Assembly (NCBI GenBank): GCA_030407085.1
Contig: CM059584.1
Coordinates: forward strand, 130,237,501 to 130,301,500
Length of the DNA stretch: 64,000 nucleotides
From: Trichopria drosophilae
Taxonomy: Eukaryota; Arthropoda; Insecta; Hymenoptera; Diapriidae
Reading direction: 5' to 3'
Shown here: one piece after another, positions 50,816-61,240 of the stretch
Position numbering within the stretch: the first letter of the stretch is position 1
How the letters are laid out: every line of letters starts with the position of its first letter
Made by a program: the position numbers and the translations under genes
The notes under the pieces: generated by a model
Told to the model about the DNA's origin: nothing
Databases searched by the model: none
The model's input: only the letters and a program-made list of their open reading frames with translations

Positions 50816-51569
50816 GTGAGTATCATTATACAGTACATATCTAAATGCACATTATGTTTTGTCGAATAAGTGTCGCATTAGCTTAAGTAACTACTTTTCT
50901 CACTGCTATCATCCGCTTTTCACGTTAATGGAACTTAAACGAAAATCTGAGGTTAGGGTCTAGGTCAAGACTTTCTTTTCGGTATATCAGGAAGAGTCCT
51001 ACAGAAATCTTAGAATCCACAAAAACATAGCCAAATCAAGAGATGATTGTACTTTCAAAAAGAATCCCGTGGTTTTTGAAATTATTTTTTATACGTTAAA
51101 AGACTTTATCTCAATAATTGTAATTAAGCTCATGATACTTTAGAAGTAATAATTAATAATAATAGTGCCTTATGCTGAGGACAAAGACTCGTGTGTACAT
51201 TTATGCAATCTTTGTATCGGCTTTTTTTTAATGATGAAATATATTATTTAAGTTTTTGGATCATTTTTAATTTAAAAAAAATGAATGTCGAACGCCATAT
51301 TGTATTTTTGAAATTTAACTTCAGATTCGTAATTAGCGATCTCAAATGTACATCAGGTCACAGAAAAGGACAGCTTCGAAAATGTTCAAATCTCCTGAAA
51401 AGATCCATGAGAAGTTTTTCATATTTTTGATATTCTTTTGCAAGTCACATTTACCGTTATTTCTCGATCAACTCTTCTATTCAAAGTATCTCAATTTTAT
51501 ATTAAATTCACATTTTCGTTGACATGACAGATGACATAATAATATCTAAAAGTTATTTTTGATGTTTAG
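50816..51569 (+). other. Intron
   Basis: GTGAGT donor at 50816 and TTTTGATGTTTAG acceptor ending at 51569. It contains a decayed copy of the dispersed repeat (51283-51345, 'CGCCATATTGTATTTTTG' then 'CAGATTCGTAATTAGCGATC'). Confidence 0.55.
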
Positions 51570-51689
51570 GTTTTTCAATTTACCGAACGCATCCACAGTT
51601 CCCCGCGAGAGAACGAGAACAAACGAGGATGAGAGAAGGAAGCCTTTCGAAAACAGCGAGGGCCCGCCGATAACGTGGACGTCACGAGG
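51570..51689 (+). other. Upstream part of the exon: probable 5' leader or upstream ORF end
   Basis: Between the acceptor at 51569 and the ATG at 51690, the frame of the main ORF is closed by a TGA at about 51626-51628. The other frame, entering from the upstream exon, stays open and ends exactly at ATGA (ATG 51690-51692, TGA 51691-51693). The region is therefore most simply 5' leader with an upstream ORF abutting the main start. Confidence 0.45.
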
Positions 51690-52101
51690 ATGAGGAGAAA
51701 CGACGGGGACTTCAGAGGCACCTATGGGGTACGCAATGGTGCCGGAGGGTGTCCAGAGGCACCCCCATTCACGGTATTGTCGACGGCCTCGGGGGACAGA
51801 TCTCATTATTTGCTGTCCTCGAGACCGCCGTCGCCGCCGCCCCCTCGTGCACCGGAGCCCTACAAAGTCGGTCCAGCGACCTCGGCCTTTAATCGGGCAC
51901 ATCGAAAATCGAGCTTCGTGATAATCGCCGAGGCGAGGCCCTCCTCGCCAGGGACACCGCGTAGCCCTTCGCCGACTTTGGCCACTGGCCGGGTTTCGCC
52001 TTTTCGAGGTCGGGGTTTCAAGGGACCACTACCCCGATCCAGGCCGCAGACACCCGAAGAACTTAAAGACGGCAGACGTCGTGGTAGACACGACAAACGA
52101 G
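51690..52101 (+). CDS. Disordered Ser/Pro-rich protein, coding exon 1 (residues 1-137)
   Basis: The first in-frame ATG after the TGA is at 51690 (MRRNDGDFRGTYG); I chose it as the start. The exon encodes 137 residues plus one base before the donor CGAG|GTAACT at 52102. The sequence is low-complexity and basic: a polyproline run RPPSPPPPRAPEP at about residues 45-57, a Ser-Pro block PSSPGTPRSPSP at 84-95, and a basic tail DGRRRGRHDKR at 127-137. No folded catalytic domain or signal peptide is visible. The many S/T-P sites would suit proline-directed kinases (inference). GC-rich composition and a clean in-frame join to the next exon support real coding. Homologues were not recognised. Frames on the other strand here are shadows. 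Confidence 0.8.
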
Positions 52102-52261
52102 GTAACTCTATCCATAATCTTAATTTCTAATCCATACTTCAGGCCTAAAATAATATACCCAGTTGTTAGATGTGCCCATAACTTTGTTAGCTTCTCGTAC
52201 TCCTCAACATGACCGAGTATACTTGTTTCCTTATTTAATTTTTAAAATTTTTATTTTGCAG
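52102..52261 (+). other. 160-bp intron (phase 1)
   Basis: GAG|GTAACT donor and a TTTTTATTTTGCAG acceptor. Removing it joins codon CGA-G to TA-TCC (giving Val-Ser) and keeps the frame open on both sides, whereas reading through meets a stop after HNLNF. The intron is AT-rich compared with its exons. Confidence 0.85.
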
Positions 52262-53951
52262 TATCCAACTCGCAACAGAATAGTCCGAAGCGCAGTCAGA
52301 TTCCGCGGCCGGCACGTAGTCGTTCAGTTTCTCTGTGTAAGGAAAATGATAAGGACAAGGACAATAAAGATCGGCGCGTTACTTCACCAAAATTTGGGCG
52401 TCGTGCAGTCGGTCGTTACACGTCCAGCGTAGTATTGCCAGCAAACGCAGTAAATCGACGACAGTCGCAGAAACGTGTTCCAGGTTTATCCCCAATCCAA
52501 GGGACCCCGACGAAACCCGAAAAGACTGGTCCAGCTGCCACCAAGACACCCCGGAACGTTCAGATTCGAAGATCACCAGAAAAGACTGGAAGGACTTCTT
52601 TACTTCCGCCAAAGAATCTGCCTAACTCGAAGAAAACTGTCGCCGGTACTGCCAAGTCTGCTAGTACTGAATTGCTAGGTTCACCATCTAAGATCCCCTT
52701 GACGCTGAGACGTGGGTCTATTAGCAACATTCCTGATCAAGTTGAAACTAGCATCACAAAGAACAAGAATAAGAGGAACGAAAAAGCGGGATCAAATCAG
52801 GCGCTAACTGCCAAAAAGGACGAAAAAGCAAAAGCAGATGATAAAAGCAAAGTCGATGATAAGGCTAAGTCTGGGAATCCGTTAAAGAAGAAGGGACAGA
52901 ATACTGACACCTCTACAAGTACCAAACTTTCCGCTGAAGACTCTTCGAAAAATTTCATCGATACTGGTTTAGCTAATATTCTAAAACAAACGTCGTCGGC
53001 AACTGGGGCATCGAGTGTTGTAAATACAGCGACCACTACTGCTGTGCAACCTTTACACATAGATGCTTCAGCACTCTTAGTAGAGACCGCAGCAAAGATT
53101 GAGGATTTGGAAAAAGCCCAGGAATTAGTTGAAACCACATTACCTGGTTCGAATACTTCCGAAAAATTAGTAGACAACAAAAAATCGCAGGTAGCGAAAG
53201 TAATGGCTGAGCAAGATATGGGGAGTCCGGGTCAAACATCGACGAAGACAACGGCCAGCGCCGTTACTCCAGGGTCAAACACTGTCGCGGTCGCAAGTCC
53301 ACGAATAAAAACTGAGGATAAGAATGTAACTTCTGGAACCCACAGCAAAACGAACAGCATTGGTCAACCCGCCAAAATGAAACCTCTGGCTCCGAATCCT
53401 TCGAATTCAGTTAAATCAACAGCAGAAGAAGAAGTCGACAAAGGATCAGTTGCCAGTGTACAACCGAAAGATGTTCAGCCTAGTAATACTGCGTCAGTGA
53501 AAACCTCGGAAGAATTATCCATTGCGGATAAGACACCTGATGCACGTTCAAAAGCTTCGCAAGATACATCAACCGTAATCGAAGAAATTGCATCTCCGGT
53601 TGTTTCCAATCATCAAGATGAAACGAAACATAAGAAAACTGAGAGTAAAGTAAGCGTTACCAAGAGTTCTACTGGTAAGTCGACGAATTCAACATCATCA
53701 AAAAGAGTTTCCAGTGCGAACAGTGCGGATGATGCTGATAAGAAAACAATGGGTTCGTTGCAATCCGCTGCTGGCCAGTCTTTAGAATCAGTCGTTAGTG
53801 TTCGTTCCACTGCAGCCGCTCTTAATGAGACCACCACGAAAGGAGTTTCTTCACCAAAAGAGACAACTGGAATGCACATGGTCAAGCCTACGGAAGAAAT
53901 AGAAACGCTCAGCGGTAACATCATAGAGACTGAACGAAATGGAGATACTGT
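52262..53951 (+). CDS. Disordered Ser/Thr/Lys-rich protein with SxIP motifs, large exon (residues 138-700)
   Basis: The exon adds about 563 residues in the frame opened at 51690. Near its start are SQIP (residues 149-152, context KRSQIPRPARSRS), SKIP (280-283, context GSPSKIPLTLRR) and SNIP (292-295). S-x-I-P within basic, Ser/Pro-rich disorder is the known ligand of EB1-type microtubule plus-end proteins, so a cytoskeletal scaffold is likely (inference). A Lys/Asp repeat (about 322-341, KKDEKAKADDKSKVDDKAKS) is followed by a short helix-prone segment (ASALLVETAAKIEDLEKAQE, 406-425). The rest is Ser/Thr-rich and disordered. It ends at ACTGT|GTAAGT, a perfect donor, with TAA overlapping it, so either the gene continues (phase 2) or the protein stops at ...GDTV. 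I do not recognise the family. Confidence 0.85.
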
Positions 53952-54099
53952 GTAAGTATAATTATCCACATTACAATTCAATTCATGTATTTACATAATT
54001 ACTTGTATCGTGAGAACAGTACACCATCGACATGTTGTTTTAACATTATATGCTTCGAAATTATTATAACTTTTTAAGACCTTCCTACATATATCATGA
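53952..54099. other. Intron start or 3' flank of the gene
   Basis: AT-rich sequence directly after the GTAAGT donor/TAA. No AATAAA close by supports transcript termination here, so an intron is favoured. Confidence 0.4.
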
Positions 54100-54520
54100 A
54101 ATTTAAGACTTTTAACCGCCTGCAGTCCAGTAACCTATTCCTGAACTGCCATTCCATGAATTTCCGTTTTAACGGAAGCAGAATGTGTACCGATGGGTGG
54201 TTGCACAACAAAGGGGCTCGTAGCAAGGGCTAGGATAGAGACGATGGCGATAGTAAGGTCCAGAGTTCCTTAACCCCTCGCTATAAACCTCCACCTTCGG
54301 TGCTGGCAGGCCGTCGGGTCTTTATCGATCCTGGAGAGTGAAAGAGATTTACATCGACGCCCAACGTCGACGGGCCTAAGGGGTTAATAAATCAGAGCGT
54401 CGAGTCCAGTAAGAGGCTCGACTTCTGACAAATGCAAACGTGTAACAGGAAACTTTTTCCAAACTCGACCGGAAAGGATCAACGCCAGGGCCCAACGTCG
54501 ACATCTCTTTTCCCTAACAA
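54100..54520. promoter_or_regulatory. GC-rich island downstream of the large exon
   Basis: About 420 bases of high-complexity, CpG-rich, non-repetitive DNA starts 150 bases after the last exon. The 13-base string GCCCAACGTCGAC occurs twice (54359-54371 and 54490-54502), and GTCGAC or CGTCGA strings recur. No frame stays open across it. The likely reading is an intronic regulatory element; an unrecognised exon of another transcript is the alternative. Confidence 0.4.
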
Positions 54521-56794
54521 TTTTATGAATCCTCCATCCTGTAGTAAATATCATTGTTAGTCTGAGGTCATTACAATCTGGGTTTGATCTCTATCGGGAT
54601 TTATTTATAATAATTTTAATGGATGGTAACGCCGCGATAAACAATCCAGTAAAAAACATCATACAAACGTGGTTCGCAATACGTTAAATTATTCTGCTTT
54701 AAAATTGTTTTCACGAACCCATGTAACATATTCATGAATTCCATTTGCAATCGAACAGCTCTTGCACTTCAGCTTTTTCGCAAAAGTTTCCCGAAAGTAC
54801 CTTTCTATTGGCGGTAAAATTATTGTAGCAAAAAAACCTTCTTCTATGCAAATCTGCATAATATCGTTTCATGAATTCATCATATATATGTACGTGAGTA
54901 GAAGGGAAAACGAAAATCGACGTAATACAGCGGCAGTAGCAGATTGGTTGAAGTGTAGTCGCGTGCGGCCAAGGTCAAGTCACACGTACCCCCGTATTTC
55001 ATTTGCTTACGCCCTGCTCTCATTTCTCTTCCTACTTATATGCGTAGGTGCCTCGTACAAGTGACCACTCGGAAATACCCTCCTTTAAGTATTTCACTGG
55101 TATAAGATCTCTATCGGGATTTGCACTTAGTCCTTCGCCAATGTTGATTTTTTTCCACCAGTTCGGTATAACAGTTACGTACTCTTCTAGTGCTTATGAT
55201 TGAGGAGTTTGCACCGAAAGTTTTTTAATAGGTATAGTATTAGGTATTCAGTTCTGCTTATTGTAGTTATGAACATTGATTGATATTGCACCTGTTTAGT
55301 AAACACGTAGATTTATTTTATATTTTTCGAATTGCCCAGTGTTGAATTAGATACATTAACTTGAAATAAACAGTTTTTAAGGGGGTAGCCGGTGTGGTGC
55401 ATGCAAAAATTGACATAATTTCGGCATGGTGAATTATTTTTAAGACCCTAAAGTACCTTGAAGACAACAAATTACTTTTTTAAATTTTCTAATAATGTTT
55501 TTTCACATTTTTTTCGAAAAGTAATTTTCGTTTGTGGGAATATAACCTTTAAATGGATCCCCCTTAAAGAATAATGTAAATGCACATCTAAACGATGATA
55601 ATGGAGTCGATGATGATAACAAATCGTACGAACTTGCAAGAGAGCGCATTGCTTCTTGGTATAGAACAATGTCAATCTAAAGGACCCAAGTTCAAGTCCC
55701 AACGCATCGAATTGCGCGAAATTGGTCCTGATTTTTTTTTCAAAAATAAAAAAATTATTACAAAATGGAAAAAAAATGTCAATTACAAGCATACATTCAT
55801 CTTAATACTATAAAGTTCTGATTCCAAAATATAAATGTTGGAAGGTATTAAAAAACATCTTCCATCTTCGTTTATCATAAAACAATGTGTAGTTTTAAAA
55901 ACGTGTTCTTTTCAGTATAAGTGCTAAACAAATTAATTTATAACTAGTCCACTTTCGATTTCAACACTTACGTTTAAATTGTCAAGCAGAACATTTCCCT
56001 TATTAAAACTGCGATGAGTCAATGCGTGCAAAAATTTAGGGTAATAAAATTTTTATCGTTGGTATCTCGTGAACTATTCATTTTGCGGAATGTTTCTCTC
56101 AGAGATAATATCCAACGCATATTTCACGCCGAGATCTCGTGAAAATAAAACAAGCATTACAGTGCAGTTTGCGTATGCATCGCGAAATGTAGTACTTCAG
56201 TATTTTGCATAATGATATTTCCCTTCTAAAAATCGTTTCTCGTTTTTGTTAGTAATCTCGTATCAGCAACTCATAAGCGCCAGTAAAATGCAATTATTTC
56301 AAAAGAAATAGGTTAGGAGAAGTATCGTATTCCATTAACTAAACATACTTTGGCAATGATTTATGTGGGATTAGAAAATTAGATCAACCGTTTTGAATCA
56401 AGTTATACAAATGCAATATTTTCATCGAGAATGCTCTTAAAATTATGTTTATTTAATTTGAAAAGTAGAATTTACCATTTAATATTTCCAAGTCTTTTTT
56501 CATTTTCGGGATCAACACGAAACAATAATACAGAATTATAAACATCTGAATTATATTTTTGTAACAAAAACGTTTTATCTTGCCATATTGTTCTGATTTG
56601 TAATGTTTAATGTAACTTTAAGGAGTTATACTCCATAAAATTTTATTACGGGTTAAATTTGAACTTATACGATGATAAGAAATTTAGGTTTGGAAAGTGA
56701 AACTCATAATCGTATATTATTTGTAAACAATCCGTCATTGTTGGACTTCGATTAGTCCTCTATAAATTGAAACCATGCAAAAACGATCTTATTG
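54521..56794. other. AT-rich non-coding DNA, no gene seen
   Basis: No convincing continuation exon for the gene was found here. The frame at 54762-55064 has hydrophobic and mixed segments but no splice context. 'GTTCAAGTCCCAAC' at 55691 resembles a tRNA T-arm without partners. Confidence 0.5.
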
Positions 56795-57178
56795 CACTGA
56801 GAAAAGTGTATTTTATCAGTTACTATCCCTTGGCTTTTGAAAAGTGTATTATAGCCCTTAAAAGAAATATTATAACTAGTAAAATCCTCCGTCTTTCAGC
56901 ATTTGTTTTTGACAGGTTATACGAAACTGTATTAAACTCTCCTATTTTAAAAGTATGTTTTATTATGATTAAAAGAAGGCATTTTTAATATTGTAATTTG
57001 CTAGATAAATTTCCATAAACAAAAATTGCTTTCAGTTAAAGAGAAAAGGTTAAAATAAACTGACATATTGGTTAGAATAATCTAAAATCTTCGTCTTTTA
57101 ACCGGTAATAGAAATATGGCAATCCCTATGCGTAAAATACTATCTTTTTGCCATTGCTAAAAATAGCACTTTTCAGTA
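56795..57178 (+). mobile_element. MITE family A, copy 2
   Basis: Starts CACTGAGAAAAGTG like copy 1 and ends GCACTTTTCAGT. It is homologous throughout to 2029-2430 in the opposite orientation, with an internal inverted block around 57115-57145 ('CCCTATGCGTAAAATACTA'). No open frame of significance; the 73-codon frame is repeat translation. Confidence 0.75.
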
Positions 57179-57600
57179 CTAGGCCGTAAAGTTGAATTTT
57201 ATAGACCGAGTGGAGATTGTGCATCTGAGGACCGACAAAGCAAATCCGAAGATCTCACAACCTCCAAAGAAGGCCTTAAAACTTTGATCGTAGTAGGCAC
57301 ATTACTTACGAAAATATGCTAGAACCATATTATTTATGCCCGACATGTTTCAGGACAGAAATTTTAACCTATAGACAGCCACTATACTGGCCACTAAAAA
57401 CTAATTAAAAAAAAATCAAAACTTATAACTCGGGGTTTCAGGGTAAAAATGTAAATAAAATGTAAATGGATATGTATGTCCAAAGAGTGAAATAATAAAT
57501 AAACAAAATATCCCATAAAACACTTTAGAATTTTAGATGTTCAACTATTTCGGTGTTCATTGCTATGCGCAAAGTCGCAATAATGCTTCAGAAAGTATTC
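57179..57600. other. Non-coding DNA
   Basis: No gene or bounded element recognised. Confidence 0.45.
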
Positions 57601-59465
57601 TGCCATATTGAATTCGAAATTTTGATTTTTTGTCCCCATATTTGAATTCAGGTACCCTAAGAACCCCCGAGTAACAGGTTTCAAACGATTTTGATCAATT
57701 TTTCAAAATGCGTCCGCCATATTGGATCCGCCATTTTGAATTTTGAATTTTGAATTTTGAATTTCATATTCGTTTTCAGAGACCACAAAAACCCCTGAGT
57801 AACGAGTTTTAAGCGATTTGGATGAATTTTGCAAAATGTCATTTGTTGCGCCATGGCCTGCCGGGCACTATAGTGGCCACCCCATTTACAGCCCTTCGCA
57901 TTTTCCGAATTTTTTGTGTAGGAAGAGTAATTTTCGCAAAAAAAAAAGTTAATTTGTGGGAAAAATTGCCGGCAGTCTAAAGTTTAATAATTTATTCAAT
58001 AAAAATATAGAACTTACTTATGCACTTGCCGGCAAACATGTATTTTCCTCCCTAGTTGCATAACTTACTACTATCATGTACATTTTTCATCGAAGTAGTC
58101 ATACACTGTTAGAAGTTTTTAACGGAATTTATCGAAAATGTAGTTGACTGTTTACTGTAAAAAAAATGATAGAGTCTATCATAAAAAAATGATAGAGTTA
58201 ATCTCCAAAAAATTTAAGTTGACAGCAAAATATTAAGAAAATTCCGGAACATTTTAGTTATTTTGAGATACCATATAATACAAAATTTAATGGATCACAA
58301 AAATCGTTTTCGTATTTTTAATGTTTTTTTATATTTAATATGTAGTTGAGTAAGTCTCTCAAAAAGAAAAAATTCAGAAATAGGATTTCATAATATTACT
58401 GATTCTATATTAAGAGATTTCACACATAATTCTTTGTCCTATAGATACAAAGATTTAAATGGCTTGAATTATTATAGTACTCGAAATGTTTTCGAGGTCG
58501 CTGATTACGAATCCGGTGTCAGTTTTTCAATACTCAAAACGGCGGATCAAGTATGGTGTACTTAATTATTTTAAAAAATGTTCAAATTCTCTTGAAATCC
58601 TTTACTAGGTGGTTTTCGGGATCGACATTACAAAAGGTTAAAATAATTTAAAATCGCAGGTCCCTTAGTGTCCGGATTTGCTAAATTGTATAAATAACGT
58701 ACCCTCCTTGTAGGGTCATCTAGAAATTTTGATTAAAAAGGTTATTTAAAGTAGAGTGCTAATTTACCAGATTTCAAAAAAAGTTGTTCCCCAAGTTTGA
58801 AGGTGTATCGTTTTATTTCTACGTAAGACACATTCTTATCACAAGATTTTTTTTATTTATTTACATCTCCAACTACTTATGGAATAAGCTGCAAGGCATA
58901 GAATTCTTCGTTAACCCTTTGAAGCATACATTTTTCTCTTCGCGGAAACATCTGAAACTGGTTACTCGAGGGTTTTCGGGATCGCTGATGACAAATGCGG
59001 ACTCAGATTTTCAGAATTCAAGATGGCGGATCCAATATGGCGGACCAAATTCAGAAAAAGTTATTTGATCGAGCTGAAACTGGGTACTGGGGGTTTTTAA
59101 AGAAGCTCAGCTTCAAATATTGAAAATTCAAAATGGCAATTCTAACTTTGCTAACCAAATTTATGAAATCAATGGTGATTATTACAAAAAGATTAAAAGA
59201 TCCCGTGTGTAACTACCCATTTGAGCCGAAAAGGAAACTTTTTTTTTTAATTTGGTCCGCCATATTGGATCCGCCATTTTATATTTTCAATATCTGAGAC
59301 TTGATTTATGATCAGCCACCCTAAAAGCCCCCGAGTTCCCAGTTTCAGCTAGTTCAAGAAACTTTTTCTGAATTTGGTCTGCCTTATTGGATACACCATC
59401 TTGAATTTTTAAAATCTGAGGCCGGATTCGTAATCTGCGACCCTGAAAATCCTAGTATACCATAG
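57601..59465. repeat. Cluster of dispersed repeats built on GGATCCGCCAT / ATGGCGGATCC units
   Basis: At least four units occur: 57603-57800, 58488-58556, 58968-59050 and 59255-59460. A typical unit reads (one strand) 'GGTTTTCGGGATCGCTGAT', 'ACGAATCCGG-GTCAGATTTT', 'CAAGATGGCGGATCC' and 'AATATGGCGGACC'. Both orientations occur. A tandem TTTTGAA heptamer (about 4 units) lies at 57732-57762. The same unit also forms the interior of the 10.3-11.35 kb piggyBac-like element and scattered remnants elsewhere. No coding potential. Confidence 0.7.
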
Positions 59466-59722
59466 GTTGCAAAAATACGTTAAATACTTTTCCTACTAAT
59501 ACTTTTTTATTGTAAAAAGTGTTGTTTTTCTTTATTTATTTAGTTATATCAACAAATTTGCAGCAAATATTGACTAATGGCAGATAATTTCAGGTTTTTT
59601 GATATATTATGATATTAAAGTAACAAAAAAGAATGAGCCTATCAAATTTTAACTTAAAAACGAAAAAAACCATGAGGAAATAGGTGGTATAGATTCTATA
59701 CCACCATGCCGGAAAGGGTTAA
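58911..59722. mobile_element. Possible TTAA-bounded element (CCCTTT ... AAAGGG)
   Basis: TTAACCCTTTGAAGC at 58911 and GCCGGAAAGGGTTAA ending at 59722 give TTAA target copies and short CCCTTT inverted termini about 810 bases apart. This is piggyBac-like, but the inverted match is only 6 bases beyond TTAA, so chance or two unrelated ends is possible. Confidence 0.3.
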
Positions 59723-60192
59723 AGAAATTGTGTAACCTAAACTGAAAAAAAAAGACCATGTCTTCCAAAAGGAAATATCGAACTTTGTTGCTGTTTTAAT
59801 TGCACTCATCAGTTTCTGTATTACTGTAATCGTATTGTTAAACATATGATATATTTAAAGTGCATGAAAGTTTATTAAATTATGGTTGCAAAATTATTTG
59901 TACAATCTTTAAGGTACCATAGTGTACGTCGACTTAAAGTTACAAGTTCTGTCCATATACAGCCGCTCAAGGCGTCTGCTTTTATCGTCCAATCAACGTC
60001 CTCAAGGCTTACGGTCTGAGGATGACCTGAGGATATAAACTGATTACAAAAGTCGGCATTTGGACATTCCTGAATGGAATAATGTGGAAATTTCCCGAAT
60101 AGTTGATTTCCCTATGATAATCTGGTACTTTTGAGGCACTGAAAGTATTCCTTGCCGATTTTTTTAAATGTTTTTGTGCGGTGATGGGAATG
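59723..60192. other. AT-rich non-coding DNA
   Basis: Nothing recognisable. The minus frame 60009-60197 has no supporting signal. Confidence 0.45.
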
Positions 60193-60470
60193 TACAATAG
60201 TTCTTCCCTTATTCTAATTTGTCCAGTCAGGCAAGATGGCGGCCTTCTTCCCTTATTCTAATTTTCTCCTCGCCCCCACTACTTAGACTTTTGTCTCTTT
60301 TTCTTTTGTTGCGCATGCGCCGTTATTTGTATTTATAGAAAATCCACACGTCCACACATGGCAGTGGGAAGAACGCGTGAGGGGAAATATTAGAATAGGA
60401 GAGGAGAAGAAATTAGAATAAGGGAAGACATTAGAGTAAGGGAAATTAAAATAAGGGACGGGCTACTGTA
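60193..60470. mobile_element. MITE family C, copy 2
   Basis: Begins TACAATAGTTCTTCCCTTAT and ends with ATAAGGGACGGGCTACTGTA, inverted repeats with TA at each outer edge. The interior shares 'CGCCCCCACTACT' and 'GTGGGAAGAACGCGTGAGG' with 34050-34348. Also contains a duplicated 'TTCTTCCCTTATTCTAATTT' at 60201-60220 and about 60245-60264. Non-autonomous. Confidence 0.7.
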
Positions 60471-61240
60471 CTTGAAAATACATTCATGATGAATTTAAAA
60501 TTCAAAAATTTTAAGAGTATTATTGTCACACATTTCGCAGAACCGACACGAATCAAAACAGCAGGTCTTATCGAAATAGACTTTTTTGCCATGTCTTATT
60601 TGCCGGTCTTATTTTGCCATGTTTCGATGGAGGATGAGCCTCTGTCCACCCAAAAACATTTGGACAAGGTGTTTTACAGTACAATTGGCTGTTTAATATA
60701 CTTATTATATACCTCCTCGTTTCCCTCTTATGTAATTAAATTTCCTTTAATGGTTAATAACCAAATTATAAAATTTAGAGAAGCAAGCTTGATTTGAGTA
60801 GTTACAATATTTCCTTCAGGACAATAAGAAACCGCAATAGATAACGTATTACAACAAATAACGAACTTTTCTCGCAGATTCTAGAAATCACCAGCAGTCT
60901 CTCTACTTTTTGTCCACTTTTAACAAATGAACCTAATATATACTGTTTTCTTCTAAGTATGTCATCCAGCGAATTGAAAATCATAACTTTTATCGCATCT
61001 CATTAACATAGTTTTTTTTATGATGTATAGAATCAGAATCGCACGATTCCCTTGTCTTGTATTCCTACAATTACACCAAACCGACATCAGAAGTTTGCAA
61101 ATTTCTTAAGAATCCTTAAGAACGTAATGTTTAATTCACATAATAAATCAGTATTAAATTAGCTCAATTTACTTAAATCTATTGTTCTTTGATTCGATCC
61201 GACAATTCCTTTGTGAAAAGGTGGCCAACGGTTTCTTCAT
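60471..61240. other. AT-rich non-coding DNA
   Basis: The 103-codon frame at 60486-60797 has no family signature or splice context. Nothing else is visible. Confidence 0.45.

Noticed and set aside
51546..52096. Long frames on the minus strand and in other + frames over the exon (118, 78, 65 codons)
   Set aside because: They are shadows of the GC-rich coding exon. The spliced + frame is the only one that continues across the intron.
52797..53981. Minus-strand frames of 127, 122 and 71 codons opposite the large exon
   Set aside because: Complement of Ser/Thr/Lys-rich coding sequence yields stop-poor antisense frames; no independent signal.
54762..55064. 100-codon + frame with a hydrophobic C-terminus as a continuation exon or small membrane protein
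   Set aside because: No acceptor in the required phase, no start context, and composition like its non-coding flanks.
55683..55710. GTTCAAGTCCCAAC, resembling a tRNA T-arm
   Set aside because: No A box, anticodon arm or acceptor stem at the right spacing.
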